Assembly: GCF_014490725.1 (NCBI RefSeq)
Contig: NZ_JACOQL010000001.1
Span: 868,001 to 932,000, forward strand
Direction: 5' to 3'
DNA length: 64,000 bases
Source: Paracoccus amoyensis
GTDB lineage: Bacteria; Pseudomonadota; Alphaproteobacteria; Rhodobacterales; Rhodobacteraceae
Position numbers and translations under genes: made by a program. The number at the start of each line of letters is the position of its first letter. Positions within the stretch are counted from its first letter, which is position 1. The notes under the pieces are model-generated. The model saw only the letters and a list, made by a program, of their open reading frames with translations. It was not told the DNA's origin and ran no database searches. Below, in pieces: positions 35,936-45,262 of this stretch.

Positions 35936-37756
35936 ATGGATATCCGGAATATCGCTATTATCGCTCACGTCGACCACGGCAAGACGACACTGGTTGACCA
36001 GTTGTTGCGTCAGTCGGGCGCGTTCCGTGAAAATCAGGCCGTGGCCGAACGCGCGATGGACAGCAACGACATCGAACGCGAACGCGGCATCACCATTCTG
36101 GCGAAGGCGACTTCGGTCGAATGGAAGGGCACGCGCATCAATATCGTCGACACCCCCGGCCACGCCGATTTCGGCGGTGAGGTGGAACGCATCCTGTCGA
36201 TGGTCGACGGCGTCTGTCTGCTGGTCGACGCGGCCGAAGGCCCGATGCCGCAAACGAAATTCGTGACCTCGAAGGCCTTGGCGCTTGGGTTGCGTCCCAT
36301 CGTCGTGCTGAACAAGGTCGACAAGCCCGCAGCCGAGCCTGATAACGCCCTGAACGACGTGTTCGACCTGTTCGCCAATCTGGGTGCCAATGACGAACAG
36401 CTTGATTTCCCGCATGTCTATGCCTCGGGCATCGGCGGCTGGGCCGATGATACCCTGGACGGGCCGCGCAAGGATATGTCGGCGCTGTTCGACCTGATCC
36501 TGAAGCACGTTGAGCCGCCCAAACAGATCGAGCGTCAGAGCGAGTCCTTCCAGATGTTGGCCACCACCTTGGGCGCGGACAACTTTCTGGGTCGTCTGCT
36601 GACAGGTCGTGTGGAAGCCGGTCGGGCCAAGGCAGGCGATACGGTCAAAGCGCTCAGCCGCGATGGTGAACGCGTTGAACAGTTCCGCATCAGCAAGGTT
36701 CTTGCCTTCCGTGGCCTGACGCAAACCGCAATCGACGAAGCCGTCGCCGGTGATATCGTGACCCTTGCAGGCATGAGCAAGGCAACCGTTGCCGACACCA
36801 TCTGCGCCCCGGATGTGGACGCAGCCCTTCCCGCGCAACCGATTGACCCACCGACCATCAGCGTCACCTTTGGCATCAATGACAGCCCGCTGGCTGGTCA
36901 GGATGGCAAGAAGGTCCAATCCCGCGTCATCCGCGAACGCCTGATGAAAGAGGCCGAATCCAACGTCGCCATCAAGGTCGAAGACACTCCCGGCGGCGAC
37001 GCGTTCATCGTCTCGGGTCGGGGTGAATTGCAGATGGGCGTGTTGATTGAAAACATGCGCCGCGAAGGGTTCGAGCTGTCGATCAGCCGCCCGCGCGTGA
37101 TCTTCCGCGAGGAAAATGGCGAACGTCTTGAGCCGATCGAGGAAGTCATCATCGACGTTGATGACGAATATACCGGCGTGGTCATCGAAAAACTGACGGG
37201 CGACCGCAAGGGCGACATGGTCGACATGCGCCCGGCTGGTGTTGGCAAGACCAGGATCGTTGCCCATGTGCCGTCGCGCGGATTGATCGGCTATCATGGC
37301 GAATTCATGACCGACACCCGCGGGAACGGCGTGCTGAACCGCATCTTCCATGGCTGGGCCCCCTATAAGGGCGCCATTCAGGGCCGTCGTCAGGGCGTTC
37401 TGATCAGCATGGAGAACGGGGTTTCGGTCGCCTATGCCCTGTGGAACCTGGAAGAGCGCGGCAAGATGTTCATCGGCGCGCAGGAGCAGATCTATACCGG
37501 CATGATCATTGGTGAACACAGCCGCGACAACGATCTGGAAGTGAACCCCCTGAAGGGCAAGAAGCTGACCAACGTCCGCGCTTCGGGCACGGACGAGGCC
37601 GTCCGCCTGACGCCGCCGGTCCGCATGTCGCTGGAAGAAGCAATTGCTTATATCAACGACGACGAACTGGTCGAGGTGACGCCCAGGAACATCCGTCTGC
37701 GCAAGCGCTATCTGGACCCGCACGAGCGGAAACGTCAGTCGCGCGCCGAAGGCTGA
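35936..37756 (+). CDS. typA: Ribosome-associated GTPase TypA/BipA
   Basis: 606 residues, a translational GTPase: P-loop [15 protein letters not shown], switch 1 [25 protein letters not shown], and the BipA C-terminal part ([16 protein letters not shown]). TypA assists late 50S assembly and growth under stress. Length and domain order are normal. A strong terminator follows about 90 bases downstream. Confidence 0.96.
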   Translation: MDIRNIAIIAHVDHGKTTLVDQLLRQSGAFRENQAVAERAMDSNDIERERGITILAKATSVEWKGTRINIVDTPGHADFGGEVERILSMVDGVCLLVDAAEGPMPQTKFVTSKALALGLRPIVVLNKVDKPAAEPDNALNDVFDLFANLGANDEQLDFPHVYASGIGGWADDTLDGPRKDMSALFDLILKHVEPPKQIERQSESFQMLATTLGADNFLGRLLTGRVEAGRAKAGDTVKALSRDGERVEQFRISKVLAFRGLTQTAIDEAVAGDIVTLAGMSKATVADTICAPDVDAALPAQPIDPPTISVTFGINDSPLAGQDGKKVQSRVIRERLMKEAESNVAIKVEDTPGGDAFIVSGRGELQMGVLIENMRREGFELSISRPRVIFREENGERLEPIEEVIIDVDDEYTGVVIEKLTGDRKGDMVDMRPAGVGKTRIVAHVPSRGLIGYHGEFMTDTRGNGVLNRIFHGWAPYKGAIQGRRQGVLISMENGVSVAYALWNLEERGKMFIGAQEQIYTGMIIGEHSRDNDLEVNPLKGKKLTNVRASGTDEAVRLTPPVRMSLEEAIAYINDDELVEVTPRNIRLRKRYLDPHERKRQSRAEG

Positions 37757-38062
37757 TCGCAAGGAAAACCCTGCCATCACAGCAGGTTATCGCGACCTGC
37801 CGTTTTAGTGAGGTTCGTGAACGGATCGATTCGTGTTATTATTGATTTGGCCGCAGCGTAATTGCGGCCAAATTTTTCTTTTTTATGAGTAACTTGGACA
37901 TGTTCGTGCTGCTTGTGACCGCAATCCCGCGCCGACATGCGACGATTTGTCCGCACATGTCACATTCAGCTTTGCTAGCAGACGCCATCACATTTCCTAT
38001 ATCGGCACAGGAAGGTAGCTTATGCAGTCGAACGGCCCCGCTCTGGTAAAGAATGATCTGTC
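37757..38062. other. Intergenic region typA to tetR-like gene
   Basis: 306 bases; holds the typA terminator at 37845-37886 and the TetR promoter region. I see no small gene with a good ribosome site. Confidence 0.6.
37845..37886 (+). terminator. Rho-independent terminator after typA
   Basis: Perfect 11-base stem ATTTGGCCGCA / TGCGGCCAAAT, seven-base loop, followed by TTTTCTTTTTTATG. A very strong terminator. Confidence 0.92.
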
Positions 38063-38734
38063 ATGAACACGTATGGAAGCGGCGATAAGATGGGAATGCA
38101 TAACGATATCCTGAACGGCTTGGGGCTTCATGGTCAGGCGATTGTCGCGGCCATGCAAATCATGCAGGTCAACAAAGAGCATCGCCCGACGCTGTTGCAG
38201 GTCAGCAAAATTCTGGGCGTTCCAGCCGCCGATATTCGCCGTATTTTCAAGAACGAAGAAAATCTGCTGATCGCAATCGCCGAACAAGGGCTGGTTCGCC
38301 TGATCGACGCCACGACCAAAGCAATCGTCAAGGTGGATCAGGACGATCCAATCGGGCAGTATATGGCGCTTGGCGATGCCTATCTGGAATGGGCGGATCA
38401 AAACCGCAGCCAGTTCCGCCTGATCACCAATGCCGCGGTCTTTGATGCGCTGCGCACCCCGCAGACACGGCGTTATCTGGATTCGCTGAATGAACTGATG
38501 GTTCGCATTCTGGAGCGCGCCCGCGCTGCCGGACTGTTACACCACGATGAGGATATCAATACAATCGTGGTCAGCAGCCGCGTCTTTGCGCATGGGCTGG
38601 CCCGTTATATCATCGACTCGCGTATGAAAGATTTCCGGCCCAATGAACCTCAATTGGAATCGGCCAAAGAAATGCTGAACAATTTCATCATTCGCTATCT
38701 GGGTCAGCCAGCACGATCTAAACTGCCGATCTGA
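38063..38734 (+). CDS. TetR/AcrR-family transcriptional regulator
   Basis: 223 residues. The N-terminal helix-turn-helix lies around LLQVSKILGVPAADIRRIFKNEENLLIAIA (first 20 or so helices-1 to 3 residues included), and the rest is an all-helical ligand domain (YMALGDAYLEWADQNRSQFR). ATG 38063 or the ATG ten codons on (GMHND) are both possible starts. Its target and ligand are unknown. It lies upstream of ahcY-metK on the same strand but is separated by a leader of about 100 bases. Confidence 0.8.
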   Translation: MNTYGSGDKMGMHNDILNGLGLHGQAIVAAMQIMQVNKEHRPTLLQVSKILGVPAADIRRIFKNEENLLIAIAEQGLVRLIDATTKAIVKVDQDDPIGQYMALGDAYLEWADQNRSQFRLITNAAVFDALRTPQTRRYLDSLNELMVRILERARAAGLLHHDEDINTIVVSSRVFAHGLARYIIDSRMKDFRPNEPQLESAKEMLNNFIIRYLGQPARSKLPI

Positions 38735-38842
38735 CGGAATATTATCCACTCTGTTGCGCCTACCGGGGATTACCCCTTCCGATTAGGTATGCCTTGGGTT
38801 ATCCCCCTGCCTTGACTGGAAAATGCAAAGGGCGTGGCAAAG
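38735..38842 (+). promoter_or_regulatory. Leader of ahcY-metK with hairpin potential
   Basis: Before ahcY there is GGGG-ATTA-CCCC and, further on, GGGTTATCCCCC, which could pair in alternative ways. Rhodobacterales are known to carry SAM/SAH-type riboswitches near metK. I cannot see that consensus here, and metK itself has no leader (four bases after ahcY). A regulatory RNA is possible but unproven. Confidence 0.3.
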
Positions 38843-40234
38843 ATGAGCGACTACATCATCAAGGATATTGCGCTGGCCGATTATGGCCGGAAGGAACTGG
38901 ACATCGCGGAAACCGAGATGCCCGGCCTGATGTCGTTGCGCGCGGAATACGGCGCCGCGAAGCCTTTGGCAGGTGCCCGGATCGCGGGCAGTCTGCACAT
39001 GACGGTGCAGACTGCCGTGCTGATCGAAACGCTCACCGCGCTTGGCGCGGATGTCCGCTGGGCATCCTGCAACATCTACTCCACGCAGGATCACGCAGCC
39101 GCGGCCATCGCTGCCACCGGCGTGCCGGTCTTTGCGATCAAGGGTGAGACGCTGGCCGAATACTGGTCCTATACCGATCAGATTTTCCAGTTCCCTGAGG
39201 GCACTGCCAATATGATCCTGGACGATGGCGGTGACGCCACGCTGTATATCCTGCTGGGCGCACGGGTCGAAGCTGGTGAAACCGACCTGATCGAAACGCC
39301 CACCAGCGAAGAAGAGGAAGCCCTGTTCGCCCAGATCAGACAGCGCCTTGCCGCCAGCCCCGGCTGGTTCACGGCGCAGCGTGACGCGATCAAGGGCGTG
39401 TCCGAGGAAACCACCACCGGCGTGCACCGTCTGTATGACCTGCACAAGAAAGGGCTGCTACCCTTCCCCGCAATCAACGTCAATGATAGCGTCACCAAGT
39501 CGAAATTCGACAATAAATACGGCTGCAAGGAATCGCTGGTCGATGGCATCCGCCGCGCCACCGATGTGATGATGGCTGGCAAAGTCGCGGTCGTTTGCGG
39601 TTACGGCGATGTCGGCAAAGGCTCGGCCGCGTCCTTGCGTGGTGCAGGTGCCCGCGTGAAGGTGACTGAGGTCGACCCGATCTGTGCCCTGCAAGCCGCC
39701 ATGGACGGGTTCGAGGTGGTGACGCTGGAAGATGTGGCCGACAGCGCCGACATTTTCATCACCACCACCGGCAACAAGGATGTGATCCGGCTGGAACATA
39801 TGCGGGCGATGAAGGACATGGCCATCGTCGGCAATATCGGCCATTTCGACAACGAAATTCAGGTCGCCGCCCTGCGCAACCACAAATGGACCAACGTCAA
39901 GGATCAGGTCGATCTGATCGAGATGCCATCGGGCAACCGCATCATCCTGCTGTCGCAAGGGCGTCTGCTGAATCTGGGCAACGCGACCGGGCACCCGTCC
40001 TTCGTGATGTCGGCCAGCTTCACCAATCAGGTTCTGGCGCAGATCGAGCTGTTCGTGAAGGGCGGTGAATACCAGCCCGGCGTCTATATTCTGCCCAAGG
40101 CACTGGACGAAAAGGTCGCGGCCCTCCATCTGGACAAGATCGGCGTCAAGCTGACCAAACTTTCCAGGGAACAGGCGGACTATATCGGCGTCACGCCCGA
40201 AGGCCCCTTCAAATCCGAGCACTACCGGTATTGA
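38843..40234 (+). CDS. ahcY: Adenosylhomocysteinase AhcY
   Basis: 463 residues. It splits S-adenosylhomocysteine into adenosine and homocysteine. NAD site [20 protein letters not shown], active-site region around [15 protein letters not shown] and [17 protein letters not shown], and the C-terminal YRY that reaches the neighbouring subunit. ATG 38843 is taken as the start; a GTG three codons upstream is possible. Forms an operon with metK, closing the SAM cycle. Confidence 0.96.
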   Translation: MSDYIIKDIALADYGRKELDIAETEMPGLMSLRAEYGAAKPLAGARIAGSLHMTVQTAVLIETLTALGADVRWASCNIYSTQDHAAAAIAATGVPVFAIKGETLAEYWSYTDQIFQFPEGTANMILDDGGDATLYILLGARVEAGETDLIETPTSEEEEALFAQIRQRLAASPGWFTAQRDAIKGVSEETTTGVHRLYDLHKKGLLPFPAINVNDSVTKSKFDNKYGCKESLVDGIRRATDVMMAGKVAVVCGYGDVGKGSAASLRGAGARVKVTEVDPICALQAAMDGFEVVTLEDVADSADIFITTTGNKDVIRLEHMRAMKDMAIVGNIGHFDNEIQVAALRNHKWTNVKDQVDLIEMPSGNRIILLSQGRLLNLGNATGHPSFVMSASFTNQVLAQIELFVKGGEYQPGVYILPKALDEKVAALHLDKIGVKLTKLSREQADYIGVTPEGPFKSEHYRY

Positions 40235-40237
40235 TCC

Positions 40238-41416
40238 ATGAGCGAATATTCACTGTTTACCTCGGAATCCGTGTCCGAGGGCCATCCCGACAAGATCGCT
40301 GACCAGATCAGCGACGCCATCCTCGACACCATTCTGGCCGAGGATGACCGCGCCCGCGTGGCCTGCGAAACCATGGTCAAAACCGGCGTCGCCATCATCT
40401 CGGGCGAGATCACCACATCGGCCTGGGTCGATCTGGAATCCATCGTCCGCGATGTCATCAACGACATTGGCTATACCTCTTCGGATGTGGGTTTTGATGG
40501 ATCGACCTGTTCGGTCATCAACATCATCGGCAAGCAATCCCCCGAGATCAATCAAGGCGTTGATCGTGAAACCCTCGAGGAACAGGGCGCCGGCGATCAG
40601 GGGCTGATGTTCGGTTATGCGTCGGATGAAACCGATGTACTGATGCCTGCGCCCATCACCTATGCGCACCGTCTGGTCGAACGCCAAAGCCAGGTGCGTC
40701 GCGATGGCACGCTGTCATGGTTGCGCCCGGATGCGAAATCACAGCTGACCATGCGCTATGACGCGGATGGCCGCCCCGAGGGGATCGATGCGGTGGTTCT
40801 GTCCACTCAACATAACCCCGATATCGCGCTGAACGATCTGCGCGAAGCGGTGATCGAGGAAATCATTCGCCCGGTTCTGCCGGCCGAATGGCTGACGGAT
40901 CAGACCAAGTTCTTTATCAACCCGACCGGCAAATTCGTCATTGGCGGACCGGTTGGCGATTGTGGTCTGACCGGGCGCAAGATCATTGTCGACAGCTATG
41001 GCGGCATGGCGCGCCATGGTGGCGGCGCGTTTTCGGGCAAGGATCCGTCCAAGGTTGACCGCTCGGCAGCCTATGCCGGTCGTTGGGTTGCCAAGAACAT
41101 CGTGGCCGCCGGTCTGGCGAAGCGCTGCGAAATTCAAGTCAGCTATGCCATCGGCGTGGCCGAACCGACCTCGATCAGCCTGAACACTTTTGGCACCGAA
41201 ACCGTGCCGGTGGAAAAGATCATCGCCGCCGTGCGCGAAGTCTTTGATCTGCGGCCCTTTGCGATCATCCGCGAACTGGACCTGTTGCATCCCATCTATC
41301 GGCCGACGGCCAGCTATGGTCATTTCGGGCGCGATCCCTATGCCCTGAACGGCGCCACCGCGTTCAGCTGGGAAAAAACCGATAAAGCCGAAGCGCTGAA
41401 AGCCGCGCTAAGCTGA
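40238..41416 (+). CDS. metK: S-adenosylmethionine synthetase MetK
   Basis: 392 residues. ATP plus methionine to SAM. Family motifs: [32 protein letters not shown], and [16 protein letters not shown] (P-loop-like). It follows ahcY by four bases, so it is translated from the same message. A perfect terminator follows. Confidence 0.97.
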   Translation: MSEYSLFTSESVSEGHPDKIADQISDAILDTILAEDDRARVACETMVKTGVAIISGEITTSAWVDLESIVRDVINDIGYTSSDVGFDGSTCSVINIIGKQSPEINQGVDRETLEEQGAGDQGLMFGYASDETDVLMPAPITYAHRLVERQSQVRRDGTLSWLRPDAKSQLTMRYDADGRPEGIDAVVLSTQHNPDIALNDLREAVIEEIIRPVLPAEWLTDQTKFFINPTGKFVIGGPVGDCGLTGRKIIVDSYGGMARHGGGAFSGKDPSKVDRSAAYAGRWVAKNIVAAGLAKRCEIQVSYAIGVAEPTSISLNTFGTETVPVEKIIAAVREVFDLRPFAIIRELDLLHPIYRPTASYGHFGRDPYALNGATAFSWEKTDKAEALKAALS

Positions 41417-41420
41417 TAGA

Positions 41421-41448
41421 GAAAGGCCACCCATCGGGTGGCCTTTTC
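41421..41448. terminator. Bidirectional terminator after metK
   Basis: Perfect 11-base stem AAAGGCCACCC / GGGTGGCCTTT with loop ATC and short T runs on both strands. It lies between the convergent metK and aldo/keto reductase stops, and so ends both transcripts. Confidence 0.92.
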
Positions 41449-41450
41449 AA

Positions 41451-42323
41451 TTACGGCACCAACCCGGCTATCGCATTCAACCGTCGCAACTGATCGGCGC
41501 TGAAGGTCAGCCCGGCGGCAGCGATGTTCGCCCGCAGATGCGCAGGTTTTGACGTTCCGGGGATCAGCAGGATGTTCGGACTGCGCTGCAACAACCACGC
41601 AAGTGCCACGCTTTGCGGCGTCGCGTCCATCTGGGCCGCAACGCTGTTCAGCTCATCCGTTTGCAGGGGCGTGAACCCGCCCAACGGGAAATAGGGCACA
41701 TAAGCAATACCATCCGCTGCCAGCGCATCAATCATCTGATCGTCCACGCGATGAACCAGATTATAGTGGTTCTGCACGCAAACGACCGGCGCGATATCCC
41801 GCGCGATCTGCAACTGGTTCATGTCGACCGTGCTGATGCCGATATGGTCCAGCAGACCTTCTTCCTGCATCTGGCGCATCACCTTCATCGGTGTTGCGAT
41901 ATCATCTGCCGGGCCGCCCATCCGCAGATTGACAATGGCCATTCGGTCAAGACCCAGATGTTGCAGGTTCTCCTCGACCGATTTGCGCAGGAAATCGGCC
42001 CCTCGCTCCAGAATCCAGTCGCCCTTGTCGCCACGCCATGCCCCGATCTTGGTGACGATTGTCAGATCGGCGGGATAGGGAAACAGCGCCTCGTGGATCA
42101 GGCGGTTGGTGACATAGGGGCCATAGAAATCGCTGGTGTCGATGTGATCAACGCCCAATTCGACAGCCGCGCGCAGGACGGCGCGGCATTCGTCAGGATC
42201 GGCAGGTTCCCCGAATACATGCGGCCCGGCCAGCTGCATGGCACCATAGCCCATGCGGTTGACCGAAATCGAGGTTCCCGGAAAGGTAAACCGGCCCGCC
42301 GCGCCTGCAGAAATATCCGACAT
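41451..42323 (-). CDS. Aldo/keto reductase
   Basis: 290-residue TIM-barrel reductase: N-terminal RMGYGAMQLAG, HIDTSDFYGPYVTN (catalytic Asp and Tyr), VTKIG (Lys) and a C-terminal NADPH-site region (IPGTSKPAHLRANIAA). The usual catalytic His is replaced by Asn (VNLRMGG); this is seen in the YdbC/PdxI-type branch, so the enzyme may reduce aldehydes such as pyridoxal. Convergent with metK, with a shared terminator. Confidence 0.88.
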   Translation of the reverse strand: MSDISAGAAGRFTFPGTSISVNRMGYGAMQLAGPHVFGEPADPDECRAVLRAAVELGVDHIDTSDFYGPYVTNRLIHEALFPYPADLTIVTKIGAWRGDKGDWILERGADFLRKSVEENLQHLGLDRMAIVNLRMGGPADDIATPMKVMRQMQEEGLLDHIGISTVDMNQLQIARDIAPVVCVQNHYNLVHRVDDQMIDALAADGIAYVPYFPLGGFTPLQTDELNSVAAQMDATPQSVALAWLLQRSPNILLIPGTSKPAHLRANIAAAGLTFSADQLRRLNAIAGLVP

Positions 42324-42335
42324 TCAGAAAGCTCC

Positions 42336-42695
42336 TTACTCGGCCATCATGCCCCAATATTTCGTATTGCTGACCGGCTTGCCATCATTGGCCAGAAGAA
42401 AGCCACTGATCACCCGCAGCAGGCCCCAAACGGCCAGAAAAAGCCAGATGAGAAATCCGATGCCGATGATCATTGTCACCAACGCAATCAGGCCAATCAG
42501 CAGGCTGATCCAGAAGGTTCGTATCTGAAAGGTGAAATGGCTGTCCGCGACGGCGTCATGTCCGCGCCAGATATAGGCCAAAATGACCCCGGCAAGCGTC
42601 GTGACGCCGACAAAATAGCCAAGCGCGTAAAGACCATAGATAATCTTCGCGTTGTTCAGATACCCGGCCGATGGAGATTGGGACTGCATGGACAT
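42336..42695 (-). CDS. DUF4870-type small membrane protein
   Basis: About 119 residues with three membrane helices: YGLYALGYFVGVTTLAGVIL, WISLLIGLIALVTMIIGIGF, and FLAVWGLLRVISGFLL. The pattern and length fit DUF4870-type proteins. No function known. It lies 12 bases upstream of the aldo/keto reductase gene. Confidence 0.75.
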   Translation of the reverse strand: MSMQSQSPSAGYLNNAKIIYGLYALGYFVGVTTLAGVILAYIWRGHDAVADSHFTFQIRTFWISLLIGLIALVTMIIGIGFLIWLFLAVWGLLRVISGFLLANDGKPVSNTKYWGMMAE

Positions 42696-42731
42696 CAAAA
42701 AACCTTTTATATCTGAGTATTGCAGAAAGAC

Positions 42732-43202
42732 CTAGGCAGCGCCATAAAGCACTTTTGCCCGTTCCTCGAATGCGCGCACGATACGTGACATCGCTTCGTG
42801 AAACACCACCCCGATCAGCTTTTGCAGGATCAGGTTCCGAAATTCGAAATCCACAAAGAATTCGACCCGGCAGCCACCCTCGGGGCGGTCAACAAAGGTC
42901 CATCCGCTGTGCAGATATTTGAACGGACCATCCAGATAATCGGTATCGATTTTCAATGCACCGGTTTCGGGATCGACGGGCCACAACGTCACGCGACTTC
43001 CGAATTTTTCGCGAAAAACCTTGAAGCTGATCACCAGATCTGCCGCGACGAGCTCGGCCCCGTCGGGCCGGGTTTCGCGCGACCGGATGCGGGCGGCGCT
43101 GTTCCATGGCAGAAATTTCGGGTAACTTTCGATATCTGCGACAAGGTCATACATCTGACGCGCAGTGTAGGGCAGATTGCGGGAGTCCTGATGGTTGGGC
43201 AA
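42732..43202 (-). CDS. COQ10/START-domain protein (RatA-like)
   Basis: 156 residues, START fold: YTARQMYDLVADIESYPKFLPW, then YLDGPFKYLHSGWTFVDRP, FFVDFEFRNLILQKLIG and EERAKVLYGAA. COQ10 proteins bind ubiquinone or its precursors and support respiration; in E. coli the same family is called RatA, also described as a ribosome-association toxin. In alphaproteobacteria the COQ10 role is more likely. First gene of the minus-strand group down to the reductase. Confidence 0.88.
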   Translation of the reverse strand: MPNHQDSRNLPYTARQMYDLVADIESYPKFLPWNSAARIRSRETRPDGAELVAADLVISFKVFREKFGSRVTLWPVDPETGALKIDTDYLDGPFKYLHSGWTFVDRPEGGCRVEFFVDFEFRNLILQKLIGVVFHEAMSRIVRAFEERAKVLYGAA

Positions 43203-43296
43203 TGTTCACTCTTGCATTTCGGCCTTGAGATTTCCCATCTTGAGATTTCTCATGGCGTCTGATCGTTTAGGACCGATTTAGCAGGCAAGGCCCAAG

Positions 43297-43482
43297 ATGA
43301 ACAACCTGATCTGGTTACTGAGAGCATCAAAATGGGCGCGAAACCCGCCAAGCGCCCGTATGGTCAAACTTGTTCTGCTGGTCGTTATGTTGGGTCTTGC
43401 CATCGTTGCGCTGGAATGGCTGGACCTGTGGCCCGACTGGGCCAAGATGGAGCGGGGCCGCATGCCCCGCATCCCGCATTAA
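43297..43482 (+). CDS. Small single-span membrane protein
   Basis: 61 residues. One membrane helix LVLLVVMLGLAIVALEWL in the middle, with a basic N terminus and a tail WPDWAKMERGRMPRIPH. Divergent from the COQ10 gene. I believe close relatives occur in Rhodobacteraceae with no known function. Composition is fully coding-like. Confidence 0.65.
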   Translation: MNNLIWLLRASKWARNPPSARMVKLVLLVVMLGLAIVALEWLDLWPDWAKMERGRMPRIPH

Positions 43483-43483
43483 C

Positions 43484-43588
43484 TTAGCGCCGGGCTGTGA
43501 CGCGGATTTTCCGGGGTTCGGGTTTTGCACGCAAGGCGACAAGCCCCAAAACGGCCGCCACTCCCAGAAGGGTGATAAAAGTCGTCAT
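43484..43588 (-). CDS. 34-residue membrane peptide
   Basis: ATG 43588 to TAA 43484 encodes MTTFITLLGVAAVLGLVALR followed by a basic tail (AKPEPRKIRVTARR). It is one membrane helix plus a positively charged cytoplasmic tail. A strong site GGAGG lies just upstream (CGGAGGATTAACGG before the ATG). Convergent with the 61-residue protein and downstream of the zinc peptidase on the same strand. Likely a real small protein, usually missed by gene callers. Confidence 0.65.
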   Translation of the reverse strand: MTTFITLLGVAAVLGLVALRAKPEPRKIRVTARR

Positions 43589-43630
43589 CCGTTAATCCTC
43601 CGTCATATTCTGGCGTCACATTCATCCGGC

Positions 43631-44482
43631 TTACAAACCCGCCTGAGCAAATGTATCGCACTGCGCCATGTCACCAGAATTAAAGCCGCGCATCAACCAT
43701 TCTTGCCGCTGTTGGGCTGAACCATGCGTAAAACTGTCTGGGACCGGCGTTCTGCCCGCACTGGACTGGATCACATCATCGCCAACGGCCTCCGCGGCGC
43801 CCTGTGCTTCGGCCAGATCACCCTCTTCCAGGGTGCCGAAGCGGTCTTGCGCCTGACGCGCCCAGATCCCTGCATAACAGTCTGCCTGCAATTCGGTCAG
43901 GACCGAAATCTTGTTCGAATCGCTTTGGCTGACACGACTGCGCAGGTTGTTTACCTGTTGCAGAGTGCCGGTCAGGTTCTGGACATGGTGCCCAACCTCG
44001 TGGGCGATCACATAAGCATAGGCAAAATCACCGCCCGCGCCCATACGCTGCGCCATCATGTCAAAGAAGTCGGTGTCCAGATACAGCTTCTGATCGTTCG
44101 GGCAATAGAAAGGGCCCATGGCCGACGACGCCGTGCCGCAGGCTGATTGCACCGCACCGCGGAAAAGCACCAACGTGGGGTTTTGATACTGCATATCGGC
44201 CTGCTCAGGCAGGACGGTGGCCCAGACCTCTTCGGTATCGGCCAGAACGACCGACATGAATTCGCCCCATTGTTCATCTTCCTGGGTCAGCGGGACGGTG
44301 CCGGACTGCCCCTGCTGGCTTTGATCCAGCTCTCGGACGATAGGGGAAATGTCGATGCCAAAGAAATAACCGACCGCCAGCACAGCCAGCATCCCTACCA
44401 CGCCAATGCCACCAGCACCGGCAGCACCCATGCTGCGTCTGTCTTCGATATTACCGCTGCCGCGGCGACCCCGCCATTGCAT
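43631..44482 (-). CDS. Neutral zinc metallopeptidase, YpfJ family
   Basis: 283 residues from ATG 44482 (GAGGGA upstream; the frame opens at 44551). N-terminal RRGSGNIEDRR tail, one membrane helix (GIGVVGMLAVLAVGYFFG), then a periplasmic zinc peptidase with HEVGHHVQ (HExxH) and ELQADCYAGIW. Family members are single-pass inner-membrane proteins, sometimes essential for envelope health. The substrate is unknown. Confidence 0.9.
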   Translation of the reverse strand: MQWRGRRGSGNIEDRRSMGAAGAGGIGVVGMLAVLAVGYFFGIDISPIVRELDQSQQGQSGTVPLTQEDEQWGEFMSVVLADTEEVWATVLPEQADMQYQNPTLVLFRGAVQSACGTASSAMGPFYCPNDQKLYLDTDFFDMMAQRMGAGGDFAYAYVIAHEVGHHVQNLTGTLQQVNNLRSRVSQSDSNKISVLTELQADCYAGIWARQAQDRFGTLEEGDLAEAQGAAEAVGDDVIQSSAGRTPVPDSFTHGSAQQRQEWLMRGFNSGDMAQCDTFAQAGL

Positions 44483-44694
44483 TCCAGTATCCCTCACTAA
44501 ACCGGGCAGTTGCCCCGGCCCTACATCTGCATAACACCGGGCAGTTGGCACAGGTTCCCCGCCCAGCCTGCCGGAAACGAACGATCACAGGCGCGCGACA
44601 TCTATTCAAGAAGCTTGACCTTGGCGTTTGCCCGGACGATCCACAGAACATAACATTTCCAACGCGATCTATGCGACTGAAATCCGAGGGTTAG

Positions 44695-45159
44695 ATGAAC
44701 GGAAAACAGCTTTCACTTCTGGCAGGATCGGGCTCGGCCGCGCTGCTTCTGGCCGCACTTGGGTTTCAGGCGGCGGGCTATGCGCCGTGCGAATTGTGCA
44801 TTCTGCAACGCTGGCCGCATGTCGCGGCGATCGTGATCGCGCTGCTGATCCTGTGGCTTGGCAACTCTCGTCTGTTGGCGATCATGGGCGCAATCGCGGC
44901 CGGTGCGGCAATGGGTCTGGCAATTTATCACAGCGGTGTCGAACTGCGCTGGTGGCCCGGTCCGGCGCATTGCTCGGGCGGGGTTGGTGGCCTGACGGGG
45001 ATGTCCGCGCAAGATCTGCTGACCAAGCTGCAAAGCGCACCGGTCGTCCGTTGTGACGAGGTTGCCTGGCGCTTTCTTGGGCTGTCGATGGCCGCCTGGA
45101 ATGCGATCTGGTCAGCCCTGCTTGCCGGCATCTGGGTCACGGCTGCACGCCGCGGCTGA
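44695..45159 (+). CDS. dsbB: DsbB-family disulfide bond protein
   Basis: 154 residues with four membrane helices, a first Cys pair in APCELCILQRWPH and a second in AHCSGG...VVRCDE. It reoxidises DsbA and passes electrons to quinone. Shorter loops than E. coli DsbB, as in many alphaproteobacteria. ATG 44695. Confidence 0.88.
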   Translation: MNGKQLSLLAGSGSAALLLAALGFQAAGYAPCELCILQRWPHVAAIVIALLILWLGNSRLLAIMGAIAAGAAMGLAIYHSGVELRWWPGPAHCSGGVGGLTGMSAQDLLTKLQSAPVVRCDEVAWRFLGLSMAAWNAIWSALLAGIWVTAARRG

Positions 45160-45262
45160 TTCACGCGTATTTAGCGTCAAAACCAAAGAAAGCGCGGGGG
45201 CTAGATTGCCCCTAGCAGCCGTGTAGCCTATATATTCATCAACAAGATATTGAGGAATTCAC

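Noticed and set aside
35903-37780. 625-codon antisense frame over typA
   Set aside because: It mirrors typA on the other strand. High GC at third positions leaves few stops; no family motifs and composition of a shadow.
38735-38842. SAM/SAH riboswitch before ahcY-metK
   Set aside because: The known SAM/SAH pseudoknot consensus is reported for metK leaders and I could not find it; kept only as an unassigned leader.
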